This document shows positions 25,337 to 33,089 of a DNA stretch of 64,000 nucleotides, one piece after another. The notes below the pieces were generated by a model. The model did not search any database. It was not told the origin of the DNA and saw nothing but the letters and a program-made list of their open reading frames with translations. The position numbers were made by a program, and so were the translations under genes. The stretch is from Actinoplanes subtropicus (GTDB lineage Bacteria; Actinomycetota; Actinomycetes; Mycobacteriales; Micromonosporaceae). Within the stretch, counting starts at the first letter, position 1, and every line of letters begins with the position of its first letter. The stretch is from assembly GCF_000721705.1 (NCBI RefSeq), contig NZ_JOJL01000004.1, positions 496,001 through 560,000 on the forward strand, written 5' to 3'.

Positions 25337-25340
<4 letters not shown>
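24477..25340 (-). CDS. Short-chain dehydrogenase/reductase
   Basis: 287 aa. Classical SDR: nucleotide loop VLTGAASGIGEQLA, NNAGMALGG, and active site VNVSSLFGLIAPAGQSAYCASK (Ser, Tyr-x-x-x-Lys). An extended C-terminus of about 50 residues resembles the SadH-like dehydrogenases of mycobacteria. It overlaps the monooxygenase upstream and the hydrolase downstream, ATGA in both cases, so the three are translationally coupled. Probably interconverts an alcohol and ketone belonging to the monooxygenase's pathway. Confidence 0.88.
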
Positions 25341-26800
<1,460 letters not shown>

Positions 26801-26806
26801 GGTCCC

Positions 26807-26852
26807 AGTGTCGTGACCGGGCCCGCTCGGGGACTTGCCTGCGCGCGACACT
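26807..26852. promoter_or_regulatory. Spaced inverted repeat AGTGTCG ... CGACACT between regulator and operon
   Basis: Perfect 7-bp arms at 26807-26813 and 26846-26852, 32 nt apart, filling the 70-nt gap between the monooxygenase and AraC-type genes. The arms are centred 39 nt apart, under four helical turns. Candidate binding site of the divergent AraC protein. Confidence 0.4.
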
Positions 26853-26870
26853 CATTTATCCTTTCGCGAC

Positions 26871-27875
26871 ATGGGATCGATGGTCCGGGCCGCCGGGCTG
26901 CGCGGACTGCCCTCCTTGATCGACGATCTTGGAGGCGACGGGCGGGCGCTGTTCGCGGCGTACGCTGTGGACGCGGGGCTGGTGGACACCGACGACGCGG
27001 TGATCCCGTCGATGGTGGCCGGTCGCCTGCTCGAGGCGGCCGCGGCCGACCGGGACTGCCCCGACCTGGGGCTGCGGCTGGCCGCCCGGCAGGACACCGC
27101 GATCCTCGGGCCGCTCGCCATCGCGATCGAGAACTCGGCGACGCTGGGCGAGGCGCTCGACTGCGCGACCCGGTTCCTCTTCGTGCACTCGCCGGCGCTC
27201 ACCATCGCGCAGACCGCGGACCCGTCCGGCCGGCCCGGCGTGGTCGGGCTGCGCTACGGCTCCACCGAGATGGACCCGCTGCCGCCGCAGGTCTGCGACA
27301 ACGGCCTCGGCCTGCTGCACCGGATCACCGTGCTGCTCTCCGGCGGCCGTTACGGACTGCGGTCGGTGCACCTCACGCACCGTCCACTCGCGCCGGTGGC
27401 CCGCTACACCGAGTTCTTCGGCGCCGACGTCCGCTTCGGGCAGCCGGCCGCCGTGCTGCGGGTGCCGGCGACGCTGATCGAGGCCCGGGTCGGCGGCGCG
27501 AACCGGGTGCTGCGCGAGGTGGCCCTGGACTACATGCGCGCCCACTTCCCGGCCCCCGAGCAGCCCCTCGACGAGCGGGTGCGCCGCCTGATCACCCAGT
27601 CGCTCGGGTCGTCGCCGGCCGACATCGCCGCGATCGCCCGCCGGCTGCAGACCCATCCGCGCACGCTGCAGCGCCGGCTCGCCGCGATGGGCACCACTTT
27701 CGAGCAACTTCAGGACGGTGTACGCCGGGAGACCGCGCACCGCCTCATCACCACGACGGACCTCCCGTTCAGCCAGGTCACCGCGATGGTCGGGCTCACC
27801 GAGCAGTCGGCCCTGACGAGGGCGGTCCACCGCTGGTATGGCATGAGCCCCCGCGACCTGCGCCGCTCTCAGTGA
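26871..27875 (+). CDS. AraC family regulator (VirS/OruR-like)
   Basis: 334 aa. An N-terminal Arabinose_bd-type ligand domain (about 15-200, with LGLRLAARQDTAILGPLAIA, typical of the VirS/ArgR group) is followed by a C-terminal double HTH (about 240-330: IARRLQTHPRTLQRRLAAMG and TAMVGLTEQSALTRAVHRWY). It lies head-to-head with the monooxygenase operon, its likely target. Two ATG codons (26871 and 26880) are possible. Its end overlaps the convergent DUF4873 gene by 7 nt. Confidence 0.88.
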   Translation: MGSMVRAAGLRGLPSLIDDLGGDGRALFAAYAVDAGLVDTDDAVIPSMVAGRLLEAAAADRDCPDLGLRLAARQDTAILGPLAIAIENSATLGEALDCATRFLFVHSPALTIAQTADPSGRPGVVGLRYGSTEMDPLPPQVCDNGLGLLHRITVLLSGGRYGLRSVHLTHRPLAPVARYTEFFGADVRFGQPAAVLRVPATLIEARVGGANRVLREVALDYMRAHFPAPEQPLDERVRRLITQSLGSSPADIAAIARRLQTHPRTLQRRLAAMGTTFEQLQDGVRRETAHRLITTTDLPFSQVTAMVGLTEQSALTRAVHRWYGMSPRDLRRSQ

Positions 27876-28156
27876 AACCACGGCGGGGTGCCCGCGCCGG
27901 AGATCCGGATGCCGCCCCAGGGGTCGGGCTCGCTGAGCTTGACCGGGGTCCGCGGCGACTCTCCGATCGTCAGGTGAGCCTCGCGCAGGCCCGCGCTCAC
28001 GCGTTCGCAGAGCGAGGCGTCCGGCGTCGTGCGGCCGGCCCAGCGGAACCGGCCCTCGACCGGCTCGAACTGCGCGGACATCCGGATCGACACCGGGAGG
28101 TCCTCTTCGCCGACCCGTAGGGTGGCGGGCCCGCGATACTCCTCGTCAGAGTCCAT
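27869..28156 (-). CDS. DUF4873 domain protein
   Basis: 95 aa. A compact beta domain (YRGPATLRVGEEDLPVSIRM, FEPVEGRFRWAGR, then LTIGESPRTPVKLSEPDPWG) matching DUF4873, elsewhere often fused to or next to flavin monooxygenases. No enzyme function is known. Its start overlaps the end of the TetR gene by 11 nt, so it is coupled to it. It sits between the monooxygenase and AurF-like oxidase loci. Confidence 0.75.
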   Translation of the reverse strand: MDSDEEYRGPATLRVGEEDLPVSIRMSAQFEPVEGRFRWAGRTTPDASLCERVSAGLREAHLTIGESPRTPVKLSEPDPWGGIRISGAGTPPWFH

Positions 28157-28817
28157 GCCGGGTCTCCTCCTGATAGGCGGCCAGACCGCCGGGGATGTCG
28201 GCGGCGTGCGCGATGCCGGAGACGCCGCCCCACAGGAACGTCGTCAGGTACTCGCCGAGGGCCTCGCGGCTGATCGGCTGCTGCTGCCGCAGCCACCAGT
28301 CGCCGACCGCCTGCACGTAGCCGACCACGCCGTACGCCCAGGGCAGCGCCGCGCCGGAGTCGAGCCCACGGGCCCGCAGCCGGTCGCCGAGGATCCGGGC
28401 CAGCCCGCTGGCCACCGTGTCGACCACGTCGGCGACCACGTCCCGGCTGCGTGCCACGTCCGGCTGGTGCACCACGAACTGGTAGAGGTTGGTGTCGGCC
28501 TCGATGTGCGCCAGGTACGCGTCGATCGCCGCCGCGATCACGTCCCGCTCCTCGCGGACCTGGGCGACCGCGGGGGCGATGGCCTCGAGGACCATCTCGG
28601 CCGCGCGCTGCCCGACCGCGAGCCACAGCTCGGACTTGTCGGCGAAGTAGCGGTAGAGCACCGGCTTGCTGACCCCGGCGCGCGCCGCTATCCCGTCCAT
28701 CGCGACCTCGGGACCGGCCTCGCGGATCGCCTCGATGGCCGCCTCGGTCAGCTCGGCGCGCCGCTGCTCGCGGTGCCCGGCCCAGCGGCCCTTGCGCCCG
28801 TCGGTCCCGGGATTCAT
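28146..28817 (-). CDS. TetR family repressor
   Basis: 223 aa from the ATG at 28817. N-terminal HTH (about 15-65: LTEAAIEAIREAGPEVAMDG, then ARAGVSKPVLYRYFADKSEL), the rest an all-helical ligand and dimer domain with a QVREERDVIAAAIDAYLAHI helix, as in the regulators beside lipid or hydroxylase genes in mycobacteria. It diverges from the AurF-like gene over a 15-bp perfect dyad, its probable operator. DUF4873 is co-transcribed. Confidence 0.88.
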   Translation of the reverse strand: MNPGTDGRKGRWAGHREQRRAELTEAAIEAIREAGPEVAMDGIAARAGVSKPVLYRYFADKSELWLAVGQRAAEMVLEAIAPAVAQVREERDVIAAAIDAYLAHIEADTNLYQFVVHQPDVARSRDVVADVVDTVASGLARILGDRLRARGLDSGAALPWAYGVVGYVQAVGDWWLRQQQPISREALGEYLTTFLWGGVSGIAHAADIPGGLAAYQEETRHGL

Positions 28818-28833
28818 AGTACTAGAAGTAACT

Positions 28834-28848
28834 GTTACCCGAGGTAAC
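28834..28848. promoter_or_regulatory. GTTACC-CGA-GGTAAC dyad, candidate TetR operator
   Basis: Perfect 6-bp arms in the 55-nt gap between the divergent TetR and AurF-like genes, in an AT-richer patch where both promoters must lie. Confidence 0.55.
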
Positions 28849-28872
28849 GTCAAGTAGGTCACAGGAGGACTC

Positions 28873-29772
28873 ATGACGTCCACGGACCGCGAACGCGAAC
28901 GAACCGCCAGCCGCCTCCTGCGCTCCTCAGCCGAACACTCGTACGACCCCGGGGTGGAGATCGACTGGGCGGCGCCCTTCGCGCCCGGCCTTTATTTCGT
29001 CCCGCCGCACCGCTCGAGCCTCTACGGCACCGCGCTGTGGGACGGGCTGACCGAGGAGCAGCGGATCACGCTGACCCGGCACGAGGTGGCCAGCATCGCG
29101 GGGCTCGGCGTCTGGTTCGAGACGATCCTCATGCAGCTGCTCATCCGCGGCTACTACAAGCAGGACCCGACGGCCGCGCACGCCCAGTACGCGCTGACCG
29201 AGATCGCCGACGAGTGCCGGCACTCGGTGATGTTCGGCCGGATGATCGCCAAGCTGGGCACCCCGGTCTACCGCCCCGACCCGGTCAACGCGTTCCTCGG
29301 CCGGTGGATCGGCGCCACCGGGGTCGGCCCGCGGATGTTCGCGGCCATCCTGATCTGCGAGGAGATCCTGGACGCGCTGCAGCGCGAGGCGATGGCCGAC
29401 GAGCGGGTGCAGCCGCTGGTCCGGATGGTCAGCCGGATCCACGTGGTCGAGGAGGCCCGGCACGTCCGGTACGCCCGGGAGGAGCTCGCCCGCCAGGTGC
29501 GCGCGGCCGGCAAGGGGCGGCTCGCCTTCGACAAGCTGGTCATCGCCCGGGCCGCCCTCCTCTGCGGCCGGCGGCTGATCCACCCGGACGTGTACCAGTC
29601 GGTGGGCATCGACCCGGCCGCCGGGCACCGGGCGGCGCTGGCCAACCCGCACTTCCGCGAGACGCTCCGCTGGTCCGGCGAGCGCGTGGTCGCGTACCTC
29701 AATGATCTTGATTTGGTGGACGGCCCGGGCAAACCGCTCTGGCGGATGTCCGGCCTGCTCTCGGCAGCCTAG
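28873..29772 (+). CDS. AurF-like diiron oxygenase
   Basis: 299 aa, helical, soluble. Diiron ligands are visible as ITLTRHEVASIAG, the E-x-x-H of TEIADECRHSVMFG, another Glu in ILICEEILDALQRE and the second E-x-x-H of HVVEEARHVRYARE. This is the p-aminobenzoate N-oxygenase (AurF) / DUF family pattern of non-haem diiron enzymes, which hydroxylate or N-oxygenate small substrates with O2. CAGGAGG lies 5 nt before the ATG. Divergent from its likely TetR repressor; terminated by a long hairpin. Substrate unknown. Confidence 0.85.
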   Translation: MTSTDRERERTASRLLRSSAEHSYDPGVEIDWAAPFAPGLYFVPPHRSSLYGTALWDGLTEEQRITLTRHEVASIAGLGVWFETILMQLLIRGYYKQDPTAAHAQYALTEIADECRHSVMFGRMIAKLGTPVYRPDPVNAFLGRWIGATGVGPRMFAAILICEEILDALQREAMADERVQPLVRMVSRIHVVEEARHVRYAREELARQVRAAGKGRLAFDKLVIARAALLCGRRLIHPDVYQSVGIDPAAGHRAALANPHFRETLRWSGERVVAYLNDLDLVDGPGKPLWRMSGLLSAA

Positions 29773-29813
29773 CGGTAACGCACGGTAATCATCGGGAGGC
29801 TCGTCACACCCGC

Positions 29814-29846
29814 GCGCCCACTTTTGGCCGATCGGCCGGTGGGCGC
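29814..29846 (+). terminator. Composite terminator hairpin after the AurF-like gene
   Basis: Outer stem GCGCCCAC (29814-29821) with GTGGGCGC (29839-29846); between them TTTT and a perfect GGCCGATCGGCC palindrome. Starts about 40 nt after the stop codon. Confidence 0.6.
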
Positions 29847-29897
29847 ACGCCGTCACTCCGCGTGACAGTAGCTCCTCACAGGTGAGGGGAGGACGGC

Positions 29898-30092
29898 ATG
29901 GACGACGCCTTCGTTGCGTACGGCGAGGGCCACGCCGACGGCAAGGCCGGCCGCTCGGACGCGGCCCACGCGGAGGACCCGGGAACCGGCGCCGACTACC
30001 GGGTCGGGCTCGTCGACGGGCAGCTGGCCGCGTTCGAGGACGCGCTGGTCGCCGCGATCCGCCGGGCGATGGGCGACAAGCTCGATGGATGA
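29898..30092 (+). CDS. Small acidic protein with G-x-DYR-x-G-x-x-DG motif (first of two)
   Basis: 64 aa (MDDAFVAYGEGHADGKAG start). GGGGAGGAC precedes the ATG. It is a paralogue of the next gene: both begin MDD-x-F-x-AY, continue G-x-ADG-x-A, and share an invariant core GADYRVGLVDGQ (here) / GRDYRIGFIDGR (next). No membrane segment, signal or known fold. An inverted repeat GTCAC-N5-GTGAC (29852-29866) lies in the leader. Its last codons overlap the start of the second copy by 8 nt. Function unknown; I do not recognise the family. Confidence 0.6.
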   Translation: MDDAFVAYGEGHADGKAGRSDAAHAEDPGTGADYRVGLVDGQLAAFEDALVAAIRRAMGDKLDG

Positions 30093-30267
30093 CGAGTTCC
30101 GCGCGTACGAGGCCGGCCGGGCCGACGGTCTCGCCGCCGAGCGCGACCCCGAGCGGGCCGGCGACCCGGTGTTCGGCCGCGATTACCGGATCGGCTTCAT
30201 CGACGGCCGGATGGAGGTCTACCGGCTGCACGCCGGCGTCCGCCGGATCGTCGAGGACGACGGGTAA
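30085..30267 (+). CDS. Small acidic protein with G-x-DYR-x-G-x-x-DG motif (second of two)
   Basis: 60 aa (MDDEFRAYEAGRADGLAAER start). It begins inside the last codons of the first copy (8-nt overlap), so translation is probably coupled. It shares the MDD-x-F-x-AY N-terminus and the GRDYRIGFIDGR core with it. The C-terminus is a basic-acidic helix (YRLHAGVRRIVEDDG). Together the pair might form a heterodimer; this is speculation from the tandem arrangement. A hairpin follows 8 nt after the stop. Confidence 0.6.
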   Translation: MDDEFRAYEAGRADGLAAERDPERAGDPVFGRDYRIGFIDGRMEVYRLHAGVRRIVEDDG

Positions 30268-30275
30268 CCTGGGGT

Positions 30276-30299
30276 CACAACCGGTGAGGTCCGGTTGTG
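30276..30299 (+). terminator. Hairpin after the small-protein pair
   Basis: Perfect 9-bp stem CACAACCGG (30276-30284) with CCGGTTGTG (30291-30299), loop TGAGGT. Terminator-like by position, 8 nt after the second small gene; it could also be an operator for the HemD gene 88 nt further on. Confidence 0.45.
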
Positions 30300-30386
30300 C
30301 ATACGCGTTGACGCTCCGGAAACCCCCACTCGACGAGACCGTAACCGCAGCTGGCAACGCTTGCGGGGACTAGGGATGGGGAGCGG

Positions 30387-31487
30387 ATGAGCGAAGGCGT
30401 GCTGGCGGGCTTCACCGTCGCGGTGACCGCCGAGCGGCGCCGGGACGAGATGGCGGCGCTGCTGCAGCGTCGCGGGGCCCGGGTGGTGACCGCCTCGGCG
30501 ATCGCCATCGTGCCGCTCGCCGACGACGACGCCCTGCGCGCCGCCACCGAGGCCTGCATCGGGCTCGCCCCCGACCTGGTCGTCGCCACCACCGGCTTCG
30601 GCTTCCGCGGCTGGATCGAGGCCGCCGAGGGCTGGGGGCTGGGCGACCGGCTGCGCGAGGTGCTCGGCGGGGCGCGCATCCTGGCCCGCGGCCCGAAACC
30701 GTGCGGCGCGATCCGGGCGGCCGGGCTCACCGAGGAGTGGGCCGCCAAGACCGAGGCCTCCGAGGAGATCCTGGAGAAGCTGCTGGCCGAGGGCATCGCC
30801 GGGCACCGCATCGTGGTGCAGGAGCACGGCGAGCCGCAGACCGAGTTCGTCGCCTCGCTGCGGGCCGCCGGCGCCGCCGTGGTCGAGGTGCCGGTCTACC
30901 GCTGGATCGCCCCGCCGGACACCGCGCCGGTCCGCCGCCTGGTCGAGCAGATCACCGCCGGCCAGATCGACGCGATCACCTTCACCAGCGCGCCCGCGGT
31001 CAGGTCGTTCCTGAGCCTGGCCGGCCCGGACGCCGGGGGCGTGCTCGACCACTTCCGCGCGAGCACGCTGGTCGCCTGCGTCGGCCCGGTCACCGCCGCG
31101 CCGCTCGCCGAGCGGGCCGTGCCGGTGGTGATGCCCGAGCGGTTCCGGCTCGGCGCGCTGATCAAGACGGTCACCGACGAGCTGCCCCGGCGAGCGGTCC
31201 GGCTGCGGGTGGCCGGCGAGACCATGGAGGTGCGCGGCCACGCGGTGCTGCTGGACGACGTCTTCCGCCCGCTCGCCCCGGCCGCCATGGCCATCCTCAG
31301 CGCCCTCGCGGCCCGGCCGGGCTCGGTCGTCTCGAAGGACCAGCTGATCGCCGCGCTGCCCCGGGGCAACGACAGCCATGCGGTCGACGTGGCGGTGGCC
31401 CGGCTGCGCACCGCGCTCGGCTCCGGCCAGCACATCGAGACCGTCATCAAGCGCGGCTACCGCCTGCGCGTGGACGAGCCCGTTTAG
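30387..31487 (+). CDS. Uroporphyrinogen-III synthase fused to a winged-helix DNA-binding domain
   Basis: 366 aa. Residues about 1-260 are HemD-like (VAVTAERRRDEMAALLQRRG, VATTGFGFRGWIEAA, TFTSAPAVRSFLSLAG, VACVGPVTAAPLAE), closing hydroxymethylbilane to uroporphyrinogen III. Residues about 275-362 are a Trans_reg_C winged helix (ILSALAARPGSVVSKDQLIA, HAVDVAVARLRTALGSG, VIKRGYRLR). This fusion is known from actinobacterial nitrite-assimilation loci, where it is thought to regulate nir genes; whether the synthase part is active is uncertain. First gene of a run leading to nirBD. Confidence 0.9.
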   Translation: MSEGVLAGFTVAVTAERRRDEMAALLQRRGARVVTASAIAIVPLADDDALRAATEACIGLAPDLVVATTGFGFRGWIEAAEGWGLGDRLREVLGGARILARGPKPCGAIRAAGLTEEWAAKTEASEEILEKLLAEGIAGHRIVVQEHGEPQTEFVASLRAAGAAVVEVPVYRWIAPPDTAPVRRLVEQITAGQIDAITFTSAPAVRSFLSLAGPDAGGVLDHFRASTLVACVGPVTAAPLAERAVPVVMPERFRLGALIKTVTDELPRRAVRLRVAGETMEVRGHAVLLDDVFRPLAPAAMAILSALAARPGSVVSKDQLIAALPRGNDSHAVDVAVARLRTALGSGQHIETVIKRGYRLRVDEPV

Positions 31488-31537
31488 CCACCTCCGGTCG
31501 ACGCTGCCCGGGTCCGATCAAAGAAAGAGGCAGCGCC

Positions 31538-32197
31538 ATGAGTCCCACCCTGCTCGCCGTCGCCCACGGCACCCGGTCCGCGTCCGGCCAGCGGCAGATC
31601 CGCGACCTGGTGGCCGCCGTCGCGCGCCGCCGCCCGGGCCTCGACGTGCGCCTGGCCTACGTGGACGTGCAGCGCCCGCACGTCGCCGAGGTGGTGGCCG
31701 GGGTCCGCGAGGCGGTGGTCGTGCCGCTGCTGCTCTCGGCCGGGTACCACGTGCGGGTGGACATCGCCGAGGCGGTGCGCGGCACCGGCATCCCGGTCGC
31801 CGGCCCGCTGGGGCCCGACGACGTGCTGCTGGACGGCCTGATCGGGCACCTGCCGGCCGCCGATGCCGTGGTCCTGGCCGCCGCCGGCTCGGCCGACCCG
31901 CGGTGGCGGGCGAGCGTCCACGAGATGGCCACCCGGATCGGCGCGCACGTGGCCTACGCCTCCGGCAGTGACCCCAAAGTGGCCGATGTCGTCGCGGACC
32001 TGCGTCGCCGGGGCGCGCGCCGGATCGCGATCGCCGCCTACCTGCTGGCCGACGGATTGTTCTATCGCACGCTGCACCGCGCGGGGGCCGATTTCGTGAC
32101 GCCGCCGCTCTGCCGGGACCCGGCGGTGGCCGGTCTGGTGCTGCGCCGGTACGAGGAGGCGGCTTATTCGGTCGCCGCGGCGGCCGGATCGCGGTAG
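31538..32197 (+). CDS. Sirohydrochlorin chelatase (CbiX/SirB type)
   Basis: 219 aa, two similar halves. N-terminal LLAVAHGTRSASGQRQIRDL carries the metal-site His of the first chelatase half, VPLLLSAGYHVRVDI a second His, and the C-terminal half repeats the fold (LAAAGSADPRWR, IAAYLLADGLFYRTLHRAG). It inserts Fe2+ (or Co2+) into sirohydrochlorin, giving sirohaem for NirB encoded 0.9 kb downstream. AAAGAGG precedes the ATG. Confidence 0.88.
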   Translation: MSPTLLAVAHGTRSASGQRQIRDLVAAVARRRPGLDVRLAYVDVQRPHVAEVVAGVREAVVVPLLLSAGYHVRVDIAEAVRGTGIPVAGPLGPDDVLLDGLIGHLPAADAVVLAAAGSADPRWRASVHEMATRIGAHVAYASGSDPKVADVVADLRRRGARRIAIAAYLLADGLFYRTLHRAGADFVTPPLCRDPAVAGLVLRRYEEAAYSVAAAAGSR

Positions 32198-32206
32198 AAC
32201 CGGCGG

Positions 32207-32989
32207 GTGAGCGAAGAGCGGCTGCCGGGCGGGCGCAGTTTCGGGGCGGTACGGGTGGGCGACGAGGTGCGCCGCCGGGCCGAGCCGTGGACGGCGAGCG
32301 TGCACTCGGTGCTGCGCCATCTCGAGGCGGCCGGCTTCGCGGGCGCGCCGCTGGCCCGGGGCTTCGACGAGCAGGGGCGCGAGCGGCTGACGTTCCTGCC
32401 GGGGCTGACGCTGGGGGAGACGTCGCCGTGGCCGGAGTGGGTGCGGTCGGACGGCGCGCTGCGGCAGGTCGGCCGGTGGCTGCGCCGGATGCACGACATG
32501 ACCGAGACGTACCGGCCGGGGGAGGGCGCCGTCTGGTTCACCGGGCGGGTGTGGCGGCCGGGCCTGGTCATCGCCCATCTGGACGCGGCGCCGTGGAACG
32601 CGGTCTGGGGCGAGGAGGGCCTGGTCGGCTTCGTCGACTGGGACACCGCCGGACCGTCCGAGCGCGAGGACGACCTGGCCTTCTCGGCGCTCACCTGGAC
32701 GCCGCTGCTGACCGCCGGGACAGCCGAGCCGGTCGGGTTCACCGACCCGGCCGACCGCCGCCGGCGGTTCCACCTGTTCCTCGACGCGTACGGCTACATC
32801 GGCGACCCGGCCGCGGTTCGCGACGCCATCCTCGGGCGGGTCGAGCGGAACGTCGCGGTGATCCGGAAGCTGGCCGAGACCGGCGAGCCGACCTTCCGGC
32901 GGTTGCTGCCGTGGGCGGCCGACCTGGAACGGTCCGGCGCCGAGGTGGCCGCGCTGCCGGAGTCGTTCTGGGTGACGCCGGAGCGCTGA
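32207..32989 (+). CDS. Aminoglycoside-phosphotransferase-fold kinase
   Basis: 260 aa with a GTG start 9 nt after the chelatase stop. APH fold: catalytic loop VIAHLDAAPWNAVW (H-x-D-x-x-x-x-N) and metal motif VGFVDWDTAGPSERE (DWD). An ATP-site strand (FGAVRVGDEVRR) is short at the N-terminus. Such proteins phosphorylate small alcohol or amine substrates, and drug resistance cannot be assumed. Its place between the chelatase and nirB is unexplained. It overlaps no neighbour and may be a passenger in the operon. Confidence 0.83.
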   Translation: MSEERLPGGRSFGAVRVGDEVRRRAEPWTASVHSVLRHLEAAGFAGAPLARGFDEQGRERLTFLPGLTLGETSPWPEWVRSDGALRQVGRWLRRMHDMTETYRPGEGAVWFTGRVWRPGLVIAHLDAAPWNAVWGEEGLVGFVDWDTAGPSEREDDLAFSALTWTPLLTAGTAEPVGFTDPADRRRRFHLFLDAYGYIGDPAAVRDAILGRVERNVAVIRKLAETGEPTFRRLLPWAADLERSGAEVAALPESFWVTPER

Positions 32990-33089
32990 GGGTTCTCACA
33001 ACGGCGTACGGTCGCTTGTAGGGTTTTCCGAACGTTCGCGCAATCGCGACGGTCCGGGCAGAAAACAATGGCCCGCGAGTATTCCCGGT

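Noticed and set aside
30318..30360. GlnR-like boxes (GAAAC ... GTAAC) before the HemD fusion gene
   Set aside because: The two boxes are 22 nt apart, which fits the phasing, but the intermediate site is missing and the match is short; likely chance.
32207..32989. Aminoglycoside resistance gene
   Set aside because: Only the general kinase fold is visible; similarity to a specific resistance enzyme is not evident.
33029..33049. LexA/SOS box upstream of nirB (CGAACGTTCG)
   Set aside because: The actinobacterial SOS box, as I know it, has a 4-nt spacer between the half-sites; here there is none.
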